Assembly: GCA_002840985.1 (NCBI GenBank)
Contig: PHDM01000022.1
Span: forward strand, 11,341 to 46,968
Direction of reading: 5' to 3'
Source of the DNA: Bacteroidetes bacterium HGW-Bacteroidetes-17
GTDB lineage: Bacteria > Bacteroidota > Bacteroidia > Bacteroidales > GCA-2711565
Length of the DNA stretch: 35,628 bases
The notes under the pieces are model-generated. The model was not told the DNA's origin. It saw only the letters and a list, made by a program, of their open reading frames with translations, and made no database searches. This document shows, piece by piece, positions 25,087-31,808 of this stretch; the first letter of the stretch is position 1, and the number at the start of each line of letters is the position of its first letter. The position numbers and the translations under genes are program-made.

Positions 25087-25385
25087 AGCTGAACCCTCCC
25101 TTTTTTCATGAGATATTCAGAGGCCTGCTGTTCAATGTCATCGGTGGTGTCGTGACGATTGCTCAGTAACCATTTGTCTAACTCAGTACGATTGAAATAC
25201 AGCTTTTTACCATTGGGTTTGTACGATGGCACAAAGCCCGAACTGGTCAATTTGTAAAGGTGCGAATGAGAAACTTCCAGATACTGGGCAGCTTCATTAA
25301 AGTTTAACACTTCTTTTTTGAGCAGATTTTGTTCAATAAGCATCCTTTCGATGCTTTCCAATTTTTCTAAAATTATCGAGTCCAT
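25083..25385 (-). CDS. Excisionase-type HTH protein (first of pair)
   Basis: A 100-aa protein with an HTH_17 domain (LNFNEAAQYLEVSHSHLYKL, then PSYKPNGKKLYFNRTELDKW), the usual layout of Bacteroidota element excisionases and regulators. The first about 25 residues form a helix (LEKLESIERMLIEQNLL). It starts a five-gene minus-strand run ending at the DUF3987 gene's neighbour. Two perfect palindromes lie 31-63 bp upstream of the ATG, suggesting autoregulation. It is similar to but distinct from the next gene, perhaps an old duplication. Confidence 0.86.
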   Translation of the reverse strand: MDSIILEKLESIERMLIEQNLLKKEVLNFNEAAQYLEVSHSHLYKLTSSGFVPSYKPNGKKLYFNRTELDKWLLSNRHDTTDDIEQQASEYLMKKGRVQL

Positions 25386-25415
25386 TTCTTTGAACTATTA
25401 AAATTGATAATGGAC

Positions 25416-25448
25416 TTCTGGCCAGAAATCATCATTGATTTTCAATGA
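25416..25448. promoter_or_regulatory. Two stacked palindromes upstream of the HTH-primase operon
   Basis: TTCTGGCCAGAA (25416-25427) is a perfect 12-bp palindrome. TCATTGA (25432-25438) and TCAATGA (25442-25448) form a perfect 7-bp inverted repeat around TTT. Both lie within 65 bp upstream of the minus-strand ATG at 25385, a typical operator position. The rest of the 25386-25615 gap is low-complexity GGAGTG repeats with no gene. Confidence 0.55.
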
Positions 25449-25615
25449 CGAAACAAATTTATATTGAGAAAAAGGCCTTATTTGGTAGTACTTTCAAGGG
25501 GTGGAGTGGAGTGCGGAGTGCGGAGAGATGAAAACAAAAGAAGATATAGCCAATGTCAGGATTAACAACGGCAAATAAAAGAGTAATAAAAACTGACAAG
25601 GAGAGAAGTGCGGAG

Positions 25616-26641
25616 TTAAGCCAGGTTACTGGCGATTTTCTCTAAAATTGCGCTTTTTGATTTAGGTTTCTTTTGTTCTTTCAACTGTTGGCGGTCGAAA
25701 GGGCTGCCATCGGAAAGGATGAAACATTTACAAGCCACTTCCCATTGATGTTGTTTAAGGTCTACTACGGATTTATTAATGTTATGGATGAGTTTAACGA
25801 AATAATGCAAATCGCTAATAGTACCTGTCCAGATAACAGGTTTTGTAATCTCTTTACCGGAGAATATCTTTTTAAATTCAGTCTTGCTGCTATCATCAGC
25901 AATGAATTTATTGCTTTTTAAGCCATCATATAAGTCATTAATGTAATCAGGATTAGTATTTAATTGTTTGTATGTGAAAGAATTAAAAGCATTGTCAATC
26001 AGACTGTAAGATTGTTTAGGATCTTCAACTTGTACTACTTCTTCAATAAAAATAGTTTTAGGAACCGGCTTTAAATATGATTTTTCCGGAATAGGTTCAT
26101 TTAATAGCTGAGTATAGAAATCTTCCTCAATAAGTACATCATCGTCTATCAGGTATTTGAAAACCTCCTGTATTTCAAGGAATGTTTTTATTAATGCAAC
26201 TTTCAGAAGCTGAAAAATATAAGTATCTGCCTTATGGTCGGAATCCTTATCAAATGAGACCTTATGAGGATTGATATAAACCATTGAATAATCGTTCTGA
26301 TGTATCAGCTTGCCAACTTCCTTAATACGGGTTTTAAGCCGTTTATTAAGCGTATCATTAAGCCAATATTTCATCAATTGTTCGTTCTTGTCCTCATTTA
26401 TGAGCTCCACAATGCGGTTACAATAATTATGGGTTTCATTCAAAATGAGTTTGCTGTAATACTTGGTTTTATTGTCAACCGGCCTGTTAAATTCAATTTC
26501 ATATAGCACCGGAAATGTCGGATTTACAGTTTTTACACTACTAAGCATTGGAGCAAACTTCATATCGGGCTTGTTTGAATCAAGCCAGGGACGTAATTCC
26601 CCATGTATTATACTTTCAAAAATTACAGGTACATTGCTCAT
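25616..26641 (-). CDS. Unknown 341-aa protein of the integrase operon
   Basis: I do not recognise a functional domain. It is soluble, mostly alpha-helical by composition, and ends in a lysine-rich tail (KEQKKPKSKSAILEKIA). The C-terminal part contains ITKPVIWTGTISDLHYFVKL, a pattern common in uncharacterised Bacteroidota element proteins. Its ATG overlaps the integrase stop (ATGA at 26638-26641), so it is co-translated with the integrase. It may assist excision or act as cargo. No catalytic motif is visible. Confidence 0.75.
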   Translation of the reverse strand: MSNVPVIFESIIHGELRPWLDSNKPDMKFAPMLSSVKTVNPTFPVLYEIEFNRPVDNKTKYYSKLILNETHNYCNRIVELINEDKNEQLMKYWLNDTLNKRLKTRIKEVGKLIHQNDYSMVYINPHKVSFDKDSDHKADTYIFQLLKVALIKTFLEIQEVFKYLIDDDVLIEEDFYTQLLNEPIPEKSYLKPVPKTIFIEEVVQVEDPKQSYSLIDNAFNSFTYKQLNTNPDYINDLYDGLKSNKFIADDSSKTEFKKIFSGKEITKPVIWTGTISDLHYFVKLIHNINKSVVDLKQHQWEVACKCFILSDGSPFDRQQLKEQKKPKSKSAILEKIASNLA

Positions 26642-27732
26642 AAGTTTAGTTTAATTCGGTTTGCTGCTTCTTTTTTCTTTAAATCAATAACTTTTGCATA
26701 CACTTCTGTTGTTTTTAATTCTTTATGTCCCAACATTTTTGATACCGTATAAATATCAGTTCCCAAAGTTAATTGAAGCGTTGCAAAAGTATGCCTTGCA
26801 CAATGGAAAGTTATATGTCTGTCAATTCCAGCCCTTAACATCCATTCTTTTATTAAGTGGTTGTTATAATCACTGTATGTGAGATCCTGAAATACTTTTT
26901 CTTCATTACCCCTGCGAACCCCAATTAAAGATTCTACATCATCCGGAATAGGTAAAGTTTCCTGTCCTTTAGTTTTCTTCTGTTTGAAACGCAAATAATA
27001 ACCGGTTTCATTTGAATGTTGCACTTCTCCCCAGGTGAGTTTTTCAATATCAGAGAAACGTAATCCGGTAAGGGCGCTAAATAAAAAAGCACGTTTTAAT
27101 GTTTGGTTTTCGCACATTGCTTTTGCTGCAGCTTGCAATTCTTCGTAAGTTAAAAATTCTCTTTTGGTTTCAGCTTCTTTAATGCTTTCGACATCTTCCG
27201 TAGGATTGCGCATAATGATACCATCTTTTACGGCTTGTTTTAAGGCCGCACGGACCTTGTTAAAATATGAAACGCACGAATTTTGAGACAAATTCCTTTT
27301 ACCGCTGGTTTTTGCATCATGTACCAGGTATTCTTTGAAATCTTCGAGCCATTTTTTATCTATTTCGGAAAACTTTACATTGGCACGGGGAAAATTACGC
27401 AAATGCTTTAATGCGCTTAGCCAGTTCCCATAATTGCCGTCGCTCTCCTGTCGCTTATCAGCTAAAATTTCAAAATACGTAATGAAATTAGAGTTCATTT
27501 TTTCGAGGTCGGCAAAACCGTAGGTGCCGTTTTGAATCTCAATTTGACGTTTAGCCCTTATACTTTCAGCTAATTTGAGGGTTTTATTATTTAATTCCCT
27601 TTCTTCCGGTGTCCGGGGTTTTGGTTTTAGGTACATGCCTAAATATTCAAGCTTGCGTTTACCTTTTTGGTAATAATCGAGGTAAAGACTGGTTTTACCG
27701 TTTTTGTCCCGTTGGCGTAATGCTACTTTCAT
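26638..27732 (-). CDS. int: Tyrosine recombinase (site-specific integrase)
   Basis: Integrates and excises the element. The 364-aa protein has an N-terminal arm-binding region (1-75), a SAM-like core-binding domain (about 85-185) and the catalytic domain (about 195-364). All catalytic residues are present: R225 in TGLRFSDI, a Lys in the FKQKKTKG strand (252-255), H310 and R313 in HCARHTFA, H336 in MLGHKEL, and the nucleophile Y345 in TTEVYAKV. It appears functional. Its start overlaps the stop of the Zn-finger/HTH gene (ATGA). It lies about 560 bp from the 3' end of mnmE, the probable attachment site. Confidence 0.95.
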   Translation of the reverse strand: MKVALRQRDKNGKTSLYLDYYQKGKRKLEYLGMYLKPKPRTPEERELNNKTLKLAESIRAKRQIEIQNGTYGFADLEKMNSNFITYFEILADKRQESDGNYGNWLSALKHLRNFPRANVKFSEIDKKWLEDFKEYLVHDAKTSGKRNLSQNSCVSYFNKVRAALKQAVKDGIIMRNPTEDVESIKEAETKREFLTYEELQAAAKAMCENQTLKRAFLFSALTGLRFSDIEKLTWGEVQHSNETGYYLRFKQKKTKGQETLPIPDDVESLIGVRRGNEEKVFQDLTYSDYNNHLIKEWMLRAGIDRHITFHCARHTFATLQLTLGTDIYTVSKMLGHKELKTTEVYAKVIDLKKKEAANRIKLNL

Positions 27733-28079
27733 ATTGAAAAGAGTTTATCGATTTCACTTCGTTTTATAATGGTCCTGCTGCCAATTTTAGCAGCAGTAAG
27801 TTTATTATCTGCAATAAGCCTGTAAATAGTCCATCGGCTGGCGCCAATTAACTGGCAGGTATCTTCTACACTTAAAAATTCTTTTTGCTTTACAATAGGG
27901 TTGAATGGGGTTTGTTGCTTTTCCCTGTCTATGGCATTTAAGATTTTACCATCACGTTTGCGCTTTTTATAACTTCTCTTGGCGCACATATCAGAACAAA
28001 ATTGAGTAACAGTAGTCTTGGCGGTGAAGGATTTCCCGCAAAACTGACAGGTTTTATCTATGCGAATGTTACTACTCAT
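27729..28079 (-). CDS. Zn-finger/HTH protein, probable excisionase or regulator
   Basis: A 116-aa protein with two parts. The N-terminus has a CxxC...CxxxC zinc-binding pattern (CQFCGKSF, then FCSDMCAKRSYKKRKRDG) like short treble-clef fingers. The C-terminus is an HTH_17 excisionase fold (FLSVEDTCQLIGASRWTIYR, then GSRTIIKRSEIDKLFS). It is the first gene at the mnmE end of the element and is translationally coupled to the integrase. The repeats at 28093-28228 immediately upstream are its likely targets. Confidence 0.87.
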   Translation of the reverse strand: MSSNIRIDKTCQFCGKSFTAKTTVTQFCSDMCAKRSYKKRKRDGKILNAIDREKQQTPFNPIVKQKEFLSVEDTCQLIGASRWTIYRLIADNKLTAAKIGSRTIIKRSEIDKLFSI

Positions 28080-28092
28080 ATTTGTTGCTCTG

Positions 28093-28228
28093 TGTAGCTA
28101 CATGTAGCAGAGTGTTGCTGTATGTAGCATAGTTTCACCCTCAGTGTTGCCCGGCAACAAATATTGTTTTTAGGGCAACATATAGGCAACAAATATAAAC
28201 AAAAAAAGTGATTTTAGGCAACAGAAAT
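28093..28228. promoter_or_regulatory. Repeat-rich regulatory/attachment region at the element end
   Basis: Four GGCAACA-led repeats start at 28153, 28174, 28185 and 28217, that is 21, 11 and 32 bp apart, near multiples of the helical turn. Two are identical 12-mers (GGCAACAAATAT). Read on the minus strand, the copy at 28185 contains TATATTTG, a -7-like box for the Zn-finger/integrase operon. The first copy is half of the palindrome TGTTGCC-C-GGCAACA. Closer to the gene lies the perfect palindrome GCTACATGTAGC (28097-28108), with a third TGTAGCA at 28123. These look like arm sites for integrase or excisionase and an operator. Confidence 0.6.
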
Positions 28229-28291
28229 GAGAAAATAAAGTATTGTAAATGTTAACAAGTACAGATACTTAGATAAAAAGAAGAGTCAACT

Positions 28292-28309
28292 TTACTTTCC
28301 GATACAGAA
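28292..28309. other. Probable attachment-site core at the mnmE 3' end
   Basis: The last 18 bp of mnmE, read on the minus strand, are TTCTGTATCGGAAAGTAA. The SGI1 family of elements integrates in exactly this part of mnmE (trmE/thdF), whose known core differs from this by only a few bases. The integrase gene lies next to it. No second copy was found by eye to mark the other element end. Confidence 0.5.
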
Positions 28310-29701
28310 CTTCCCAAAGATATTTCCTAAAATTTCATCGCTAGTAACTTCACCGGTAATCTCACCTAGGTAATAGAGTGCTTCACGAATATCAATGCTT
28401 ATCAAATCAGTAGGAGTATTGAATTGAAATTCTGCTTTCACCTTTTCAACTCCTTGAAGCACTTTATTTAAACTATCATAATGTCGGATATTTGAAACAA
28501 TGGTATTGTCGGTGAGTCTGGCAATGTCAATATTTTTGACTAAGATTTCAGAAATCTCATTAATGTTTTCCTTACGCTTTGCCGAAATAAAAATAGTTTC
28601 CAATTCAACAAAAGTCTTAAATCCATGAGGAATTTCGACGAGTTGGTCAATTTTATTGGCAACCAATATCATCCGCTTATTTTCGTTCTCAATAATATCT
28701 TTGTATTCAGATAATAGGTCGTTCAAATCCTCGATACTGGTTTCACTGATATCAAAAACATACAGGATAATTTTAGCTTGTTTGATCTTTTCATAGGTTC
28801 TTTCAATCCCGATTGCTTCAATGCTATCATTAGATTCTCTTAGTCCGGCAGTATCGATAAAACGAAATGAGACCCCGTCAATATTAACCGTATCTTCTAT
28901 AACATCGCGGGTGGTGCCGGGAATAGGGGATACGATTGCTTTTTCCTCGTTCAGTAATGCGTTTAGTAAGGTTGATTTCCCAACATTGGGCTTGCCAATA
29001 ATCGCGACGGGAATTCCGTGCTTTAACACATTCCCCAGTTTAAACGATTCGATCAGGCGGCTAATTTCAAACTCCATTTGATCGAGCAATTTCATCAAAT
29101 CATGCCGATTGGCAAATTCAACATCTTCTTCTCCAAAATCAAGTTCCAATTCCAGTAGGGAAGCAAAATCCACAAATTTTTGCCTCAATTCTTTAATCTT
29201 TGCAGAAAAGCCACCACGCATCTGATCAAGGGCCAATTGATGCGATGCCAATGAATTTGATGCGATCAAATCTGCCACAGCTTCCGCTTGTGAGAGATCA
29301 AATTTCCCGTTCATAAAGGCCCTAAAAGTAAATTCTCCGGCTGTCGCTGCCCTTGCACCGCAATTTATAATCAATTCTAAAATACGCTGCTGAATGTATA
29401 AAGATCCGTGGCACGAAATTTCAATAGAATCCTCTCCGGTGTAAGAGTTTGGACCTTTGAAAACACTCAATAAAACATCATCTATTAAGCAATCTTTATC
29501 ATTGATAAAACCATAATGGATTCGATGGGATTGAGCCTCTTTTAGAACAAGTTTCTTATTCTTGGGAGTAAAAATTTGGTTTGCAATATGAAGTGATAAT
29601 ACACCTGATAATCTGATGGTTGCAATGGCACCGATGCCTAGCGGGCTGGCCAGTGCAACAATGGTTTCATTGTTTGAAATATCGATCAGGTCGTATTGCA
29701 T
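28292..29701 (-). CDS. mnmE: tRNA modification GTPase MnmE
   Basis: With MnmG it forms the 5-carboxymethylaminomethyl modification at U34 of certain tRNAs. The ATG at 29701 gives 469 aa (MQYDLIDISNNETIVALAS); the frame extends to a TTG eight codons further upstream, which is less likely. The N-terminal formyl-THF-binding domain (TIRLSGVLSLHIA, GPNSYTGEDSIEISCHG), a helical domain and an inserted G domain (GKPNVGKST, IPGTTRDVIEDT, DTAGLRES, ANKID) are all visible. The C-terminus is the canonical FCIGK with the catalytic Cys. The stop codon lies at the probable element junction, and the gene remains intact. Confidence 0.96.
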   Translation of the reverse strand: MQYDLIDISNNETIVALASPLGIGAIATIRLSGVLSLHIANQIFTPKNKKLVLKEAQSHRIHYGFINDKDCLIDDVLLSVFKGPNSYTGEDSIEISCHGSLYIQQRILELIINCGARAATAGEFTFRAFMNGKFDLSQAEAVADLIASNSLASHQLALDQMRGGFSAKIKELRQKFVDFASLLELELDFGEEDVEFANRHDLMKLLDQMEFEISRLIESFKLGNVLKHGIPVAIIGKPNVGKSTLLNALLNEEKAIVSPIPGTTRDVIEDTVNIDGVSFRFIDTAGLRESNDSIEAIGIERTYEKIKQAKIILYVFDISETSIEDLNDLLSEYKDIIENENKRMILVANKIDQLVEIPHGFKTFVELETIFISAKRKENINEISEILVKNIDIARLTDNTIVSNIRHYDSLNKVLQGVEKVKAEFQFNTPTDLISIDIREALYYLGEITGEVTSDEILGNIFGKFCIGK

Positions 29702-29722
29702 TTTCTTATTTGGTTTAAATAA

Positions 29723-29730
29723 CAAATTTA
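29723..29730 (-). promoter_or_regulatory. Candidate -7 box for mnmE
   Basis: TAAATTTG on the minus strand, 22 nt upstream of the ATG at 29701, fits TAnnTTTG. A TTTTG about 22 bp upstream could be the -33 element. It also supports the ATG start over the upstream TTG, which lies inside the box. Confidence 0.5.
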
Positions 29731-29762
29731 AGCAATTCTTTCAGTAATTATTCAAAACATCT

Positions 29763-29770
29763 TACCTTTG
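29763..29770 (+). promoter_or_regulatory. Candidate -7 box for sucD
   Basis: TACCTTTG fits TAnnTTTG and lies about 95 nt before the sucD ATG, implying a long leader without obvious structure. A T-rich TTTC about 20 bp upstream may serve as -33. Confidence 0.45.
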
Positions 29771-29865
29771 GCCCTTGAAGATAAACCTAAAAGATTCAGC
29801 ATCAAAATTAAATAAATGATATCTAAACATTAACCTTTAATATCTGAAAATCTAAAATCTATAAA

Positions 29866-30735
29866 ATGAGCATATTAGTAAATAAGAATTCAAAAATAAT
29901 TGTACAAGGTTTTACCGGTGGAGAAGGAACTTTTCACTCGGAACAAATGATTGCTTACGGAACAAATATCGTTGGAGGGGTGACCCCAAATAAAGGTGGA
30001 CAGTTGCATTTAGGGAAACCTGTTTTTAATACAGTTGAAGATGCGGTAAAAGCAACCGCGGCCGACACCAGTGTAATTTTTGTTCCGCCTGCCTACGCTG
30101 CAGGTGCAATAATGGAAGCTGCCCAAGCAGGTATTAAAGTTATCGTTTGTATTACTGAAGGGATTCCTACCAAAGATATGATTCAGGTAAAACAGTATTT
30201 AACTGATTTTGATTGTAGATTGATAGGTCCTAATTGTCCTGGAATTATTACTCCAGGAGAAGCAAAAGTGGGTATCATGCCCGGTTTTATCCATACCCCC
30301 GGCCATGTTGGGATTGTTTCCAGATCCGGCACCTTAACCTATGAAGCTGTTGATCAAATCACTAAACTTGGGTTGGGCCAATCGACGGCAATTGGCATTG
30401 GTGGTGATCCGATTATTGGTACTACGACCAAAGATGCCGTTCAATTATTTATGGCTGATCCCGATACTCATGGAATTGTTTTGATCGGTGAAATTGGAGG
30501 GGATATGGAAGCCGATGCTGCTGAATGGATCAAAGAAAACAGTACAAAACCGGTTGTTAGTTTTATAGCCGGAGCAACCGCACCTAAAGGTCGTACAATG
30601 GGACATGCCGGAGCAATTATTAGTGGAAAAGACGATACTGCCCAAGCTAAGAAAGAAAAACTAATCAGTTGTGGAATTCATGTAGTAGATTCCCCTGCCG
30701 ATATTGGAACTAAAATGGCAGAACTGCTTAAATGA
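29866..30735 (+). CDS. sucD: Succinate-CoA ligase, alpha subunit
   Basis: The TCA-cycle enzyme that interconverts succinyl-CoA and succinate with ATP or GTP formation. The 289-aa protein has the CoA-binding Rossmann start ([18 protein letters not shown]), [20 protein letters not shown], the SRSGTLTYE motif, and the phospho-histidine loop [11 protein letters not shown] (H247). Length is normal. The beta-subunit gene sucC is not in the window; separated sucC and sucD are common in Bacteroidota. It ends against a heptad-repeat array shared with the convergent CAP-SPOR gene. Confidence 0.96.
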   Translation: MSILVNKNSKIIVQGFTGGEGTFHSEQMIAYGTNIVGGVTPNKGGQLHLGKPVFNTVEDAVKATAADTSVIFVPPAYAAGAIMEAAQAGIKVIVCITEGIPTKDMIQVKQYLTDFDCRLIGPNCPGIITPGEAKVGIMPGFIHTPGHVGIVSRSGTLTYEAVDQITKLGLGQSTAIGIGGDPIIGTTTKDAVQLFMADPDTHGIVLIGEIGGDMEADAAEWIKENSTKPVVSFIAGATAPKGRTMGHAGAIISGKDDTAQAKKEKLISCGIHVVDSPADIGTKMAELLK

Positions 30736-30737
30736 TT

Positions 30738-30824
30738 AATGAATAATGATTATTGATAAATGAAAAATGATTGATTATTCATTGCTCCTCTTACCTTATT
30801 CATTCTTCATTGTCCATTATTCAT
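30738..30824. repeat. Heptanucleotide repeat array between sucD and the CAP-SPOR gene
   Basis: The gap can be read in 7-bp register: AATGAAT, AATGATT, ATTGATA, AATGAAA and so on, then switching strand to CATTCTT, CATTGTC, CATTATT. The ends form an inverted repeat (AATGAATAATG at 30738-30748, CATTATTCATT at 30815-30825), so the array could act as a weak bidirectional terminator between convergent genes. Confidence 0.7.
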
Positions 30825-31691
30825 TTAAAATTTTAAAATCCAGGCTTCATCGTATTTTTTATCCAAACCTGATTTGGCCATTTTAGCTGATTCTATATCT
30901 GGATAAGACGAAAGTGCAATCCGGTATTTTTCATCTGTGTTTAAAATTACAGCGTCATTAAACCCATCTTTCTTAAGTTTTTCAATCCGTTTCTCTGCAT
31001 CCTTTAGGCGATTAAAACTGCCAAAAATTAAATAATATTGATTGGTTTTTTCACTGACAACTGATTTTCTCTCGCTAATGACCGATTTATTTTCACTCTT
31101 AATTTCCCTTACTTCACCACAAATAGTTGGCTTTGGTTCGCTGTCAATTGCACGTCCAAACCAGACAACTGCATAGCCATCCTTAGTTGCTATTCCCATG
31201 GTTCTCCATACATTTTGCCATTCCCCTTTATTTAAAATCATATCAGAAGCTTGAGGGATATTCATCCATCCGGCTAATATTTCTTCAGCTGTTAAATCCT
31301 CACTTTGCCAAAAAGCCAATTCGTAACCTCTGTACTTATACGGACTAATTTCCTGTGGTTTATTCCACATGCATTCTTGCACAGGGATGTAAGCCTGATA
31401 ACAACAGGATGTCCAGAATCCTTTATCCGACCATGAATGTAAATTACATAAACTGGTATCAGGACGATTCTGGATCAGGTCATTGATGTGTGTATGGGCT
31501 ACAAATGATAAAGAAGCCGAAAGTGGTAGTTGGTCAAGCCGTTTTTCCGTTCTTGCTTCATTGATCAATTCAAATAATTTATTTGCTTTTTCCGAGATAC
31601 AAAAATCTTTGGGAAGCGTCCTGTCTTGTGACCATACAAGCATGGTGGAAAATATAAAGATAATAATTGAACCTATTTTCTTAAGTTTCAT
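30825..31691 (-). CDS. Secreted CAP-domain protein with C-terminal SPOR domain
   Basis: A 288-aa exported protein. Residues 1-22 are a signal peptide (KKIGSIIIFIFSTMLVWSQ). The central region is a CAP/SCP-like domain (LFELINEARTEKRLDQLPLS, then AHTHINDL, then SCCYQAYIPVQECMWNKP, then EILAGWMNIPQASDMIL, then WRTMGIATKDGYAVVWFGRA). A repetitive linker (SENKSVISERKSVVSEK) leads to a SPOR domain (YYLIFGSFNRLKDAEKRIEK to the end), which binds denuded septal peptidoglycan. It is probably envelope-associated. CAP function in bacteria is largely unknown. Divergent from the permease gene. Confidence 0.88.
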   Translation of the reverse strand: MKLKKIGSIIIFIFSTMLVWSQDRTLPKDFCISEKANKLFELINEARTEKRLDQLPLSASLSFVAHTHINDLIQNRPDTSLCNLHSWSDKGFWTSCCYQAYIPVQECMWNKPQEISPYKYRGYELAFWQSEDLTAEEILAGWMNIPQASDMILNKGEWQNVWRTMGIATKDGYAVVWFGRAIDSEPKPTICGEVREIKSENKSVISERKSVVSEKTNQYYLIFGSFNRLKDAEKRIEKLKKDGFNDAVILNTDEKYRIALSSYPDIESAKMAKSGLDKKYDEAWILKF

Positions 31692-31763
31692 TTCTTGAGT
31701 TCGTGTTTATCAAAAATAGTAAAATACAATCTTTGTGTATAAAAAGTGTAACAATTAATAATT

Positions 31764-31775
31764 TATGACGTCATA
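31764..31775. promoter_or_regulatory. Perfect palindrome upstream of the FtsX-type permease gene
   Basis: TATGACGTCATA, a perfect 12-bp palindrome 33-44 bp before the ATG at 31809 and in the divergent gap with the CAP-SPOR gene. It may be a regulator site; no regulator is linked to it. Confidence 0.4.
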
Positions 31776-31808
31776 TTTCATAATCCTGTTAACTAAACCA
31801 AACATCCC

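Noticed and set aside
28093-28228. Repeats at the integrase end as a CRISPR array
   Set aside because: Units are only about 12 bp, spacing is irregular and there are no unique spacers or cas genes.
29702-29725. Extended MnmE start at 29725
   Set aside because: The start would be TTG and lies within the candidate -7 box; MnmE homologues begin close to the ATG at 29701.
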